A stretch of 64,000 bases of DNA from assembly GCA_029891345.1 (NCBI GenBank), contig CM056999.1, forward strand, positions 27,129,418-27,193,417, written 5' to 3'. The notes under the pieces were generated by a model. It had not been told where the DNA came from and did not search any database. It saw only the letters and a program-made list of their open reading frames with translations. Positions 45,830 to 58,074 of this stretch are shown piece by piece. This DNA comes from Dryococelus australis (Eukaryota; Arthropoda; Insecta; Phasmatodea; Phasmatidae). A program made the position numbers and the translations under genes. Numbering within the stretch: the first letter of the stretch is position 1; every line of letters begins with the position of its first letter.

Positions 45830-46497
45830 AGATGCCAGGAGACATGCCGTATTGTACGGCATGCATCTACTGGGCTGTGGCTCTTGGCCACATTCCAATA
45901 TGGCGGGTGGAGTAGAAACTACCGATATTAGTGAAAATCAATGCATTCGCGAGTGGGCAGTGGTAGGGAGTGAACGTGTACATAGTGTTTGTAATTAGTT
46001 GTATGCACTGTGTAATATCTAATTATATTATGCAGTAACTTATAAAATATATTTACCCTCATAGGGTGTCGAACCCTTCCCCCTCTCCTTTATCCCTCCT
46101 CGCCCTTCCAACCATATCTCCTGTGGTTTGCCAGCCGAAGTGTGAAAATGTATATTACTCTTAACATGTAAGGACTGGCCCATTCTACACACCAGTCGCT
46201 ACAACTCCAATCTGGTGGCAGTTCATCCGACAACACACCAGCTAACCGGGTCCTTAGATCTGTTGAAGGGGAGGGGGTATAACCCATCACAACACACCTC
46301 CCAGGGGAGGAGTTGGAGGAAGAACACATCAACCAATTACAACACACCACACAGGGGGAGGGGGAGAGAAGGGGAACCCATCAGCCAATCACAGCACACC
46401 TACAAGTTGGAGGGGAGCCCATAAGCAAATCACAGTACACCTACAGTGGTGAGGGGAGGGGAGGGGCATGACCGCCATTTTAAATCAATTTGATTGT
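45830..46497 (-). repeat. Composite dispersed repeat, copy 2
   Basis: Inverted relative to copy 1 at 37080-37870. It contains, read on the minus strand, AAATTGATTTAAAATGGCGG, minisatellite units with TTGTGATTGGCTGATGGGTT, a TAGCGACTGGTGTGTAGAAT block, the B-box-like GGTTCGACACC (complement of 46065-46075) and CGCCATATTGGAATGTGGCC. Block order is the same in both copies, so it is one family. Confidence 0.75.
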
Positions 46498-49400
46498 GGA
46501 TCCTGCACACTCACACTTCTTTCATGAGTCCATATTCTCATGGAGATTCTTTCCTCCATGGTGTTATTCGGCTCATACGCCATTGTTTCCCAGATGTAAT
46601 ATGACCTGACGCAAAAGAAATACCTTTTGTATACACTACACGAAAAGCCAACATAATAAAGACACCTATAGTACAATGGTGAGGTGGGTAAAATATATTT
46701 TGGTACATTCTGTATAGTTATGCTTAATAAAATACTATAGATTTTTGTAACTTAGATTGATTTTTATGTTTTAAAAGGTATTTTTAAGATTTCGAACGAA
46801 ATTTATAACACTATTGTAATAAAAATTAACATATATTCAAGTTTTTGATGCACTACAGAAATTACTTTAGGCATATCTTGCACAAATTTTGTAATTAGCA
46901 CACCAAGTGATTTTGTTTCTGAGTAAATAAACACTTTCCACAAGTAAAATCATTTGCTGTTTCTCTGACGAGCCATCAACCTACTACTGGCAGGAGAAAA
47001 AAAAATTCTACTCCCAATGTTTTCTGTGTGGCACATAGTATTTCTTCGAATTTTCTCATGGCAATGTCGAAACCGATGTAGCTGGATATGGTCTTTGAAA
47101 AACCGGACTTTAATGTGTACGGGAATGATATTCCTGATGTTTACACATATTTTTCAATTCTGGTTGATCCTTCTGACTTGGAACAGTTCTATTTAAAACA
47201 AACCGAAATAGATTAAGTGACTGTTACCAGAAAACCTTTAAGCACGTCCTGGATCTCACAAGATCCACTAGATATCAGTTGATCCAACCTACCCTTCCCC
47301 CCCCCCCCCCCCGGCTAACCAAACACACTACACGGCAGGGATAATATTAAAATAGTTGCGTTCTATGCATGAATTCTCGAAAACGTTGGGGTTTATAGTT
47401 ATGATAAAAATTACATTTTTCGTTCATTTTAACTTGGTGATTTATAATCAGTATAGACCTGCAAAATGCGCGTTATTATTTGAGGACATGTTAATTTTGA
47501 AACATGTGTATCTTTACGAATCATTTATCATTGGACCATACTTTATGTGACACATCCTGGGTGACTCTGCACCAATAAAGGAACACTTCACATTTGTGTT
47601 CCCAATCACGTGTAGTTCAGTCAGAGAGGGAGTGTCTTCACATCTATGCAGCAGCCAATGGAGAAAAGACGCCGGCACTAGTGCATACAGTACTGTGAAG
47701 TTCAGTATGATGCCAAATAACAATGCAAATTTTTGCATATCACTAATATTCAGTCGCTGGAAAAACAATTATATCGGCATCATGCAATCGTAAGCGATAT
47801 CTGTGTTGCAGCCCCTATTTTTATAACAACTGCAACGGATCACAATCCAAAAACATAACGCAGATACGTCTTTCAAACTCCAAACTCCTACGTTTTGCAA
47901 ACTCCTAAAAATTTACTTTAAATATAGCAGAAAAATGTTTGATACTTACTACTGTCAGGAGGCAGTAAAATCAACCTAGATGAGTTTTGATACGTGACAG
48001 ATTACAAAAAAATAATCCTGATTTCCTGTTTTGTCTTTCCATTATATATATTTTTGATAAATGTATCTGATACAGAAATTCTGTGCCACCAAACCCCATA
48101 TATTAAGTTATATTTTACAACTTTAATAGTTCCTACAAAAAAAGTACAAAAAAATATAAAATATTCTAAAATGTACATTTACACAAATATTTTCAAAACA
48201 TTTACATATCTTTGGTTTCCTGTAGTTCCCCCATTATACTTACGAAGGAGCGGTTCATACCACCCCTCTCCACACAACACACATACGTATAGTCGAAGTA
48301 AAGGTCTCTGAATCTCTGCTTGAAAGTTCAAGAAACAGGCTTTTACACTCAAAAATCCGCTTGTCTCTCAAGCTCTCGGAACACAAATTCTTTCCATTTC
48401 TTCCATGCACGGTGATAGGTCTATTTCAAAAATGTTACATCACACCGCGCTAGCCGGCCACGCTGATAGGCGAGGAGAGGATGTCCTCACCAACATATGG
48501 CGCGCGCACTCAGCACGAGGACAGAAACTCAGCTGTGCAGAACTCCTGGTGGCTGCCACGAAGGCTTGTGGCACCGAGCAAGATAGCTCTACCTACACGT
48601 CGTGCGTGAAGTTATGCTGGTGAATTCTTCGTATGTTGTGACTGCCATCATACAACATTTGATTGTAACTATAGGTTTTTTCAGTGGTTGCATACATTCC
48701 TTCAACTACACATTATTCTCAAGATATTGTTCCATTAAAAATAATTTGTATAATATTTCAAATATAATCATGTTTTAGCTCCACCTTTAATTGTGCATAG
48801 CACCCTTAAACCAATATTACACGATATCTGCTGTTATACTTGGACTTGTGATCTTCTGCTATGTCTGGTGCATGAGTCGGTGCAACAGCCGCTATGCGAG
48901 CCGCCATGGAGAATTCCTATTACACATAATTTGGCGCACTGGCATTTGACACACTCGCTGTGTGAGCAACGTATGGTTCGTAGTAAATATAAACCCCATT
49001 CATAGAACTGCTGATAGTAACTTGTGTAGGCTTATTAAATTCTAGCTAGCACATCCAAATATTGCTTTATTACTATTGGCGATGAAATATGTCCAATGCT
49101 TATTGATGTAGTTTCATTTCGTATATGAAAGTGACGATCGTAAGTCACAAGAGAATGAAATTAATTTTTAATAGTGAGGAAAAATCTAAGCAACTGTCCA
49201 ATTGTAATTTTTCTTACCGTACCACATTATTATCCATATCCACCATTTTAGAAAAAAAAAGTGGCCGAAGGAGTTTTGATGTTATGTTTAAAATTGTCAC
49301 TCTAATATGGATGACATGATGTGACTTTCTCACTGCGCTTCAGTTCGCAATTGTTTCCCAAGCTTTCAATGACCAATACATTAACAATAATTAGAAGCTG

Positions 49401-50284
49401 TCATTGAGTGGGCAATATTTTAAATATTTAGTGCGGTTTTCTTAAACAATAACTAAAAGTTGTCACCATTAACATTATTTGTCACACTCTTATTTCAAAG
49501 TCATCTCAGCGAGTTTCAACCTCACGGGACGTATAATCATGATTGAAGCATCATTTTTAGTTTCTTTGCAAACTCGTTTCACGGAGAAGTCATGGGAGCA
49601 TCCTGCGCTCTGGAGCTGCAATGGGAACGGCCAGGTACGAAAACTGGTATGAAACCTACCACGGCAAATATAACAGGTTCTATTACAAAACCTCTTATGA
49701 AATCTGGCCATACAAGGCAAAAAATGCCATGCTTGCTGATATACTTACCACTGTGGGAGACCTTGCACAAGCTGTTACGAAACCTGGTATTGTGTAATAT
49801 GATCATTACGGAGCATTTTAGACCATAAGTCGCAAATATTTGTTCAACTCATATTTTAGTAAAGTATGTGGGAGGCTGAGTTTGTCAGTGTTGTTCAGAC
49901 TTATACTGTACAGTCCAGTCATGGTTATTTCTCAAGCCCTGTTAAAGTTCTACTTTCTGGATATTCCCTCGCCTCGTGGAGGGCAAAGCTCAACCAAGTC
50001 TAGACAATGGCACCAACAGTACACCACACCATATTTGTGTGCTTTCAGTTACATCATATTTTGCATGGGAAATAGTTCTTACTAGGCATAACCTACACAC
50101 CTATTTTCTCTCTGTTTCTATTTGTATTAATTATAAATGGTACCTTATTACTTATAAATATTATATTAGAAAAAGTTAAATTTAAACAAAAATATGAAAT
50201 TTTTATTTTAATGGCTGTATAAAATACTTATGATATGTGTCATATTTAGGAAACAAACAAAAATGTCATACTTAGCATGTTATT
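46498..50284. other. Putative intron, no gene recognised
   Basis: AT-rich, with a poly-C run at about 47297-47312. GC-richer patches lie at 48400-48620 and 49560-49760. Reading frames there are open on both strands, but no domain, splice frame or repeat family is recognised. Confidence 0.4.
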
Positions 50285-50330
50285 TCAAAAGTTGGATTCA
50301 AAAAGTGTGAAAAAAACAGCGAATAAATAG
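50285..50330 (+). repeat. Short dispersed repeat next to exon 5
   Basis: GTTGGATTCAAAAAGTGTGA continuing to AAAACAGCGAATAAATAG matches 3355-3397 (GTTCGATTCAAAAAGTGTGA, then AAAATCGCGAATATAA). It ends about 10 bp before the exon 5 acceptor. Confidence 0.7.
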
Positions 50331-50340
50331 ACTATATAAG

Positions 50341-50625
50341 CTGAAGGAGGTGGTATGGATGGTCCAGAACGAGGCAGCACGTGGCAAGCTGCGAGAAGCG
50401 GAGGCGGCGCTGGGACGCACACGCCAGGAGCTGCAGCAGGCGCAGTTCGACATGCAGGACTTGCGAGCCGAGTTACAGGAGCAGGTGTCTCTGTGCACCA
50501 AGTACCGTGCCAGGTATGTGGCCGGGGAACAGCTGGCTGAGGATCTGTGGCGCCAGCACGACGCCGCCAGGGTGGACTTGGCGCGCTCCACCGCCGTGCT
50601 CAACGACGAGATACAGCGCATTAGG
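50341..50625 (+). CDS. Coiled-coil gene, internal exon 5
   Basis: 285 nt, 95 codons, phase 0 at both ends. The acceptor is actatataag/CTG, an AAG acceptor that is weaker than usual; the donor AGG/gtgagt is strong. The peptide is helical throughout: LKEVVWMVQNEAARGKLREA, EAALGRTRQELQQAQFDMQ, DLRAELQEQVSLC, YRARYVAGEQLAEDLWRQHD and ARSTAVLNDEIQRIR. It is strongly enriched in A, E, Q, R and L with no proline. It continues in frame from exon 4. Its 3' part (from 50487) together with the start of the next intron is duplicated in tandem. Opposite-strand and other-frame ORFs here are shadows. Family not assigned. Confidence 0.75.
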
Positions 50626-50878
50626 GTGAGTAGTGCGACGTGCACATAGTCTCAACATGATCTCGCTGGTTGCACATAACCAGTCTCTGTGCACCAAGTA
50701 CCGTGCTAGGTATGTGGCCGGCGAACAGCTGGCTGAGGATCTGTGGCGCCAGCACGACGCCGCCAGGGTGGACTTGGAGCGCTCCACCGCCGTGCTCAAC
50801 GACGAGATACAGCGCATTAGGGTGAGTAGTGCGACGTGCACATAGTCTCAACATGAGCTCGCTGGTTGCGCATAACCA
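50487..50878 (+). repeat. Tandem duplication, 196-bp unit, two copies
   Basis: 50487-50682 and 50683-50878 are near-identical; a handful of substitutions (for example GCC/GCT, GGG/GGC, GCG/GAG, GAT/GAG) separate them. The unit holds the 3' 138 nt of exon 5, its donor and 58 nt of the intron. A third partial start (GTCTCTGTGCA, from 50879) shows that the breakpoints share an 11-bp microhomology. Confidence 0.95.
50684..50821 (+). CDS. Duplicated partial exon (exon 6 candidate)
   Basis: 138 nt, 46 codons, phase 0. It repeats the last 46 codons of exon 5 (SLCTKYRARYVAGEQLAEDL onward), with Ala changed to Glu in the LERSTAVLNDEIQ part; all other differences I see are silent. It is preceded by ttgcacataaccag/TCT, which can serve as an acceptor in the right phase, and followed by the same AGG/gtgagt donor. 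If spliced in, it would add a second copy of a 46-residue helix. The lack of stops and the excess of silent changes suggest it may be used, but it could also be simply young. The acceptor was intronic before the duplication and has no proven activity. Confidence 0.5.
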
Positions 50879-50879
50879 G

Positions 50880-52568
50880 TCTCTGTGCATCAACATAGCA
50901 CTGCTTTTCTTCCAACACATCTAGAAAAAATGATATTTGTTGGATCTGAAGATAAATCATTGTTTAGTAAACGAGTGTTTTGAGTAGTTTTTACACTTCC
51001 CGTAACCAATTTTGCAATGCAGTTTGATTAAATTCAAATTGGTAAAAGAGTTCTATTCAAATAAAAGTGTTTGTCTTCTGAAAATTTAGATAAGCATAAA
51101 CAAATGCGTCCATAACTTGTTAATCATGTGACTTTGACAATTGTTTTGATTGTGGGTCAATGTTGGGTATATGCTCAGAAGACGAATAATTAGTCTACCT
51201 CACATTTAGTCTATGTCTACGCAGTTACTAACCTTGTGGACAGTGGCCTAGCCACACATTTCTCAAGGAAGGAGTTAAACTTGTGTTAGCAGTGCTGACA
51301 CACATGTTTATTATGACAAATAATAGCAGAAACATTGCTTCACAATATAATGAAATGCATCATAGTCCGCAGCAACTACATGTTTCATTACAATTAAAGG
51401 TTAGTTTATGATTTGAATATTAATTGTTGACAACCATAAGGGAAAATGGGAGGGGATTACAATGCCCATATACCGGCTGGCTACGTCCCTGCTCTTAGCC
51501 TCATGCTGAAAATCTTTGCTTCCTATATAACTGTCAGAATCACAACTAATGTTAGCTAATTGTTTAAATTAATGTATGTTTTGAAGTCATCTAAGTTATA
51601 AAGCAGCTATGATATATTCAGTTTATACTAAATATGTTTTTCTTTTCGGAAGCATGAGTGTTGTACGGTAAAGCATACACAAACATACACATCATAGTTT
51701 CCCTTCGCATTTTTGAGAGTTCTGTGAGTAAATCGAGAGTTGTTGGAAACGGATGCAGAATAAAATCAAGTCATGCCATCTTCAGTTTACGGCTTATTCG
51801 CTGTTAATTGAGAACTTTAACTGCACATCCTTCATCATAAACCCTGACTGGCATTCTCCCAGTAAAGGTGGCTGTGATTTATGAAACAGAAGTTTGACAT
51901 TACATTTAGCACTGTGTTTAAGTTTGTGAACATTGGATGTGACCTATATTTGATTATGTTCTTGTTAATTTTATGCACATAAAATAAGAATTAGATAATT
52001 AGTATCATATTTACATTGTACAATGCAGGAATTAAGTGTTGTGGTACCCATTAGTTTAAATTTTTTTATGGCAGGAGGATAAAAATAGGCAGAAAAATTA
52101 TTGTTAAACAGGGCTTTCAAAAACACTCAAAAACTGCAAACAGACTTCGAATTGTCTACTGTTTTAAACTTTCTTTTAAACTGGTAAACCCCAAAATCCT
52201 GCAGCTTGGCAGTGACCATTTTGTCAGTTTCAGCACTTAATGCTATTTTATCAACAGCAACATCAAAACCATGTTAGTTGGTCTCTGGCAAACCCCATTT
52301 ACATATTTTTAAAAATATTATGCTACACTACATATCGTATATCCCAATATTTGCCTCTGGTTTACTTAACATTGCACATTCTAAAAATAATGTACACTTG
52401 CGCACTCTCACGTAAGTTTTGAGAAAATATGGATGGAGCTCTAATTCCTTACTGTTGTTAATCGAACATTCTACTAATCCATTAATAATCAAATGGAAAG
52501 TTGTATATAATTTTAGAGTATAAGCAAATTTTCACAATTGATGCAGATTCACACGAATCTGCAAATTT
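50880..52568. other. No gene seen
   Basis: AT-rich sequence between the duplicated exon and the LTR element. No further exon of the coiled-coil gene is recognised. Confidence 0.4.
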
Positions 52569-54719
52569 CGTCAGTATTTTTTTTTGTCCTGTGATACTAT
52601 CTGGATGCAGGTGATTATTTTCAAAGACAAAAACAACAGACCTTGCTAGTGCTAGTCACGAACACTTACTATGGATGATTCTAGCTGTCTCTACTTGCGT
52701 ACTACACGCCGACCTTAATATTACACAGGCAACATCGGTTGGTGGCTGGGTATGAAGTCTGCTATTGTCTTGGCTACTGGCCAGGGTGCTGGTATAGGGG
52801 TCTGCGGCTTACTTTCAATGACACTTAGTCGGCTAGTAGAAGGGGCAGGTTTATTTGTTGAGCTCTGATAACTGGAACAGCTGCCAGGAACTGCTGCTGC
52901 TGGTCTGGCTGCTGCTCCATGGGTTGCTGTATGTACTCTGTGGGCTGGGAAAATGACGAATAAAGAAATAAGGGCACGCAAGTCCAACTGGTACCTGTTC
53001 TCCTTGGAGAATGGCCGCTATCACTGGATGCTGGTTATGGCTCTCTGGAACCTTCCAGGGAGGCTGAAACAGAGTAGGGGATGGAGTAGGTAGGTTAAGG
53101 CCTTCCTCCCGACTTGTGGGGGGCTTGATCCTGTTCCCGGGGGGTTACTTGGCAGAGTGCCTTAATGGGTTCGGTGCAACCCCAGGTTGATTGATAGGCA
53201 GTAGTTGCCTTCCTCTCCTTAACGTCCTTCCCACCTCTCTTTGTGAAGGGCATTAGGTGCAGGGGCATTATCCCAGGTGATAGGAGCAGGTGATGTGCAT
53301 TCCATATCTAAGCATGTTCTGCTGTCTAGGCATACCAGAGCGACACCAGGTACAACCCCAGCAACACAAATGGTGCGGTGGTTGAAGAGCGAGTTCCCTC
53401 GGAGGGCTCCAATAGCTTCGATGGGTGAGCCCCTTGAGCAGACTGATCCGACCCAGAGCCAACCAAGCACTCCCTCCGGCAACACAAATCGTGCTGTGGA
53501 CGGGCGTAAGCTGGTCTGGCGACTTATCATATCAGGCAGGGGTGTGACTAGTCGTTGTGGCTCTACTGTTTGGCATGCATGGTGTACTAAATGGGTGACC
53601 ATCGAATGGTGTGTGTTTTGTTGTAAGAATTCCCGCGTCCGAAGGAGCTCATAGTCCCTCACTAGGCAGCAACTGGTATTGGCAAAACCTGTATCCTGCT
53701 CCATTCTGTGGGATGTAGGTGTTTTTATGTGGTACTCATGGGAAAATGAGAGATCAGTTAGGATCAGAATGTGTTTATTCCATGAGGAATAATACATGGT
53801 GGCCCATACTATCTCCTGTCTACCCAGAGTTGACTGGAATTAGTAAAGTATGCTGTCCAGGTGTAGGGGGCCTGGTTCTATACTAGCTGGGGACAGATTA
53901 AACTAGGTAGCTAATTACAACTTTCCCTGTCTATCCTATGTTCACGTGCCCTGAAATGGCTTAGGGTGCCCATGTCCTGAAGGCATGTGGGGAAGTAATT
54001 GCCAGGGGCAAGCAACTAGTGTTGCAGCTGGCTTCTGGAAGGTTTCCCAGGGGGAGGACTTCTGAAGTTCTGCAGTAGGTGGTGATGATCACAAGATCTC
54101 TAGTCGGTGTAACCAGTGGTGGTCAGAGAGCTGCGAAGAATGAGCTTGGTGGAGCGAACTGTCCAGCTGGTGAAGTGGTTCTCAGAAGAGCCGACGATCA
54201 ACTTTGGTGTTTAGATGGCGGTGGTCAGAAAGCTCCAGCGAACAAGTGGGTTGGACCAGACCATCCAGCTGGTTGGCCTTGAAGAGGGCCGACCAACAAC
54301 TGAGGATTCCAGCCTCTGCCTAGGAATATATTTTACTTCAGTTGTGGGCTCTCCGGCCTGGTGGTGGGGTCACTATGCACACACATCTAGGGTTTACCTA
54401 AGGGTGGCCATTGTTATCATGCGACATCTCTCTGTGCGCCCTTGATAGTCCTTGTGGTGTAGCAAAGAGTCGATCACTGATAGTCGATTGTTGGTATCTT
54501 CTCGAGGGAAGCCGGGCTATGCATGGCTTACTGGCCAGCAGTAAAGTTGAAACGTATAATTCTGACACATCTCTAATTATTCCTGGTCCAGGGAAATTCC
54601 TGTAGGCACTCCGGTAGAAATTGTATGCTTCCAAACCCCATTTATTGTTGCATGTAAATGAAGAATGTAGATTAAGTGAAGTTGTTTATTCTTAGTAGCC
54701 CGTAAGCATCACATGTCAA
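52569..54719 (-). repeat. 3' LTR (left copy)
   Basis: Aligns with 59060-61235 over its length: GGTTGGTGGCTGGGTATGAA, TGTTCCCGGGGGGTTACTTGG-type, ATCGAATGGTGTGTGTTTTG and CATGGCTTACTGGCCAGCAG landmarks occur in both copies in order. Tandem sub-repeats lie inside (about 53357-53590 and 54100-54300). The 192-codon minus ORF at 53219-53797 is inside it and has a diverged counterpart in the other LTR. Confidence 0.8.
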
Positions 54720-54720
54720 A

Positions 54721-54738
54721 TGCCCCCCTTTTTATTAT
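54721..54738 (-). promoter_or_regulatory. Polypurine tract of the LTR element
   Basis: On the minus strand AATAAAAAGGGGGGCATT directly precedes the left LTR (TGACATG...). This is where plus-strand DNA synthesis would have been primed, and it fixes the element's orientation. Confidence 0.6.
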
Positions 54739-56211
54739 TCTGATACGACTGAGATTCATTTGGGCAGTTCAATACGGTACCATACTCACAGTGATGAAGT
54801 AGAAATGTCATCCCTTGAAGACAGTTCATCCTCTCAGAGACAATGTAAAACTATCATCCCTTCGAAGATGGTGATTGTGCTTCTGTACTGCTCTTTGTTC
54901 TGTGTGCCAGAGCTCTGACCAAGTTGCAGCATGTGCAGATGAATCATCACTGGCTGGCTGGCGGGTCACTAGCACTGCATCTCTCATACTAGTCATCTGG
55001 GTAGCGGCCTGGTCAATGACCACTGCTGGTTGCACCTCTTCTGCCCTTCCCCGGAGTCTCAAAGCGAAAGGGGATAAAAGAGAGGATTAAAAAAATTGTG
55101 TCACAGTGTCGGGTGATATACTCGCGTCCCTTCATTTTAAGTGTGCTATTAACAAAATCAGCTGAAGGCTTGGGTGTGGGGTTACAAATATCACCTTACA
55201 GATATTCCTGTTAGTAAAAAAGAAAAGCAAGACAAGAGGCACTAAAAGTTCGACACTTTGTGTGAATTCAATTCCTCACTCTTGAAAGGTGTCAGCTATA
55301 TAATTACCAGCTGTGGCCTCAGAAAATGGAGATACAAATGGCTCTGCCAGGCTGTCCTATGTGTATCATGGTGGTAAAAAGTCCCTTGTTTACATGGTTG
55401 CAGAGCTTACCGAATCAGGACGTTCCTTCATCCTGACCGATGGGAAGCTATCTAAATAATCATGCAAACAAGAGAGCACTTGAAAATGTAGTTAAATATA
55501 AAAAAATTGTTTATGGGCTCACCTACAACATGTACAAAATGCAAAGAACCCTCAAAACAAAACCTTAAGAATTGAGTATTTAGAATACATTTTGAAAATG
55601 TTATTTGAAACAATTCCAAAAAAAAATATTATTAATTTTGTTAATTTAGAGAGTCTTTGTTTATCTTTGGTGTAATTGGCTGGTTTGGATGACTTCAGGC
55701 ATTAGTCTGTTGCCTTCTTCTCTCAGGACGGGAAATCTCTTACACTGGTTTTTTTCACACTGGGTGTTGTCGTCTGCTTCTCAGTATGGGAAGTCTCTAG
55801 CACTGGTTAACACTGAAACACTGGAAACTGGAACAGGATGTCTTCTTTCGCAGCACTTTCACTAGGCACAAAACAGCATCCTTGGTACCAGGTTTATTAC
55901 GTAAAATATGTGTGCGTAATAATTATGTGGGTTCAAAGTCTGTCTCTGAAGGTCACTGGGAGTTTATGCTTATAAACTAAAGCAGTTGTTCACTCTGCCA
56001 AACTGTTGGTCTATTCCCTGATATTCCCTTGGCAACAATTCATGGTTGCATAGAGTCTGTTCATATACTAGTTAAGGCAGCAATTTTGGGCGGCTGGCTG
56101 CCAATTAAATGTTTACGTACTGTGGAATTTTAAAAACTGGGCGGCAATTTATGACCATGTTAATAGTGTATCACACTTGAGCTCTTGACAGCTGGCGAAA
56201 ATCTGTAGCAC
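54739..56211. other. LTR element interior without recognisable gene
   Basis: About 1.5 kb between the polypurine tract and the last proline/serine-rich stretch, the place where pol would be expected in this orientation. I find no reverse transcriptase, RNase H or integrase motif on either strand. The ORFs at 54826-55062 (−) and 54875-55090 (+) are antisense overlaps with no family. Confidence 0.45.
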
Positions 56212-57930
56212 TCACTGGTTCTGGCGAGGGTTCTTTGGTGGTCGGCTCCTCTTTCTGAGGGCCTCGTGGACTGGGTATGACCACGTAAAGCATCTCATTG
56301 GTCTCCAAGTGGCTTCACTGTACCAGCCAGTCTGGGGAGGGCTGCAGCAGGTACATGTAGGCTGCTCTCTTCTCGCCTGGCTAATCGATGCTGGGTGATC
56401 GTCTCTGGCAGCAGTTGTCTCTGGATCACTGAGTACCAGGGGACAATTGTCGGCATCCTCCTCGAGAATGGACTGCATCGGGGTGGCTGGAAGTAGCAGA
56501 GGCAGGGAAGTCTTCTGCGTATCTGCGGCCATTCAGCTGGGCTCATCCTCTCGTTTTGGTGCTGGGTTGGCCTCAGCACTGGGTGACACCAAGAACGTTT
56601 GGATGGACGCATCGTCCAGGAAGGACACAGCTGACAGTGTCAGTGGAGTCAGGGTCGCCAGGTTGACTTGGATGCCACTGGAAGTTCTAATAGGAGCCTC
56701 GCTCTCGGAAGATGATGACTCATGGGCATCTCCAACTTCCTCCAATGACAGACACTGGGTAGCCGATAGAGGCAGAGTCTCTGCAGGTTACTCTGTATCC
56801 TGTGTGGCGGCTGCTGGGTTCACCTTCGTCTTCTCCCTCCTCGGCGGTGGTGGTCTCGGCACTAGGTGGCGGCAAGACCAGCTGTGTAGTCACGTCGTTT
56901 TGACAAGATGTGGCTGGTTCGTCCAGCTGGGTCGAGGTCGCCAGTTTGACCTCGATTTCACTGGGAATTCTGGTGGGGGGGCTCCCTCTTGGAAGGCGGC
57001 ATCTCGGTCACAGCTGCAACATCGTCTGGCGCTGCACTCTCTTCGCTGGTTTGGCCCTCTAGGGTCAGTGTTGCTTGGGTAGCCTGTTGAGATGGCGGTT
57101 CTTGATGTTCCATTGCCTTGATGGTGCTGGGTTCTTCAGTCTTCTCCATTATTTGACTTAGTAGTGGCTGTCTACGATATGGCTCTTGGTCCAGCATGCT
57201 GCACCAGAGGATTTCTATTGTGGCAGGAGACATCTCGACATACTGGGTGGTGACTTGATGTAGATAGTTACTATGGGTGGACGGCAGAGATATCTTCGAT
57301 GTGGCAGCTCTTGGTGAAGGAAACTCAACTCTGACTAGTCTGGTGACTTGGTGGTCGAATCTTGTAGCCTTCTCTGGTCCTTGGAGGCGAAGGTGATCTG
57401 GCAGTGGTGGGTGCAGGTTTAGGATCTCTTCCTGTTCATCTTGCTCGTCGATGATAGACCCGTTGTTCTTGTGGTGGGTTCAAGCATTTATCCAGAAAAT
57501 GGGTGTATCTGCCATCTTGTGGCATTCCTGATGTGGCCTTTCTGGTTGCTGGTTGCCATTGGCATATCTGAGCCCTTATTTACACTCAGCTGCGCCAGTT
57601 TGAGGTACTTGATGGCGCCTTGATTGCTCTCATTTGGGGTGGTCCCCTTTTCCCTTTGCCTGGCATTGTTGGAACCCTGGGTTTTGGTGGTTGATGCTTG
57701 CTCCGTGTCCCATTTGCATCAGTGCCGGCTGGGCTGGTTTTTCTACTTCCTTCTATCTCTCTGCTTTGTGCAGTGGGGGATCTGTTGACCTTGTCGTTTC
57801 CTTCCCCCTTGCTCTTCGCTAGAATTCTCCCAAAAAATGCTGTTCGTGGCAATCCCAGCATGTGGGTGGAGTAATGACGCGGGGAAGAGGCGATGGCGAC
57901 ATAGTGGTTATCACTTCTTCTCCCCACTAC
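56212..57930 (-). pseudogene. Pro/Ser/Thr-rich interior region, possible Gag C-terminal part
   Basis: Minus-strand frames are rich in Pro, Ser, Thr and Gln (for example VLPPPSAETTTAEEGEDEGE, read in segments), with several frameshifts. Such low-complexity sequence is common downstream of capsid in LTR-element Gag. The 211-codon + strand ORF at 56447-57082 overlaps it and is taken as antisense. The assignment is by position only. Confidence 0.35.
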
Positions 57931-58074
57931 TCTTTGGGCAGCAGCACAGGGAAATAAAGGGGTGGAGCATTCACAGCAGGGAGCACAGGTGAAGTAGGGG
58001 AGGGCTTGTGGACTGTCATACTCACTTCCTCATTTCCCCTACCTTTCCGTCAGCGGTCTAGCTCTTCCTGCTTG

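Noticed and set aside
49490..49830. Gene on either strand, since both frames are open over 75 codons
   Set aside because: No domain, no splice frame matching the exons and no recognised repeat family.
56447..57082. 211-codon + strand ORF, the longest in the window
   Set aside because: It is antisense to the LTR element interior (the PBS and polypurine tract fix the minus orientation), is low complexity and has no domain.
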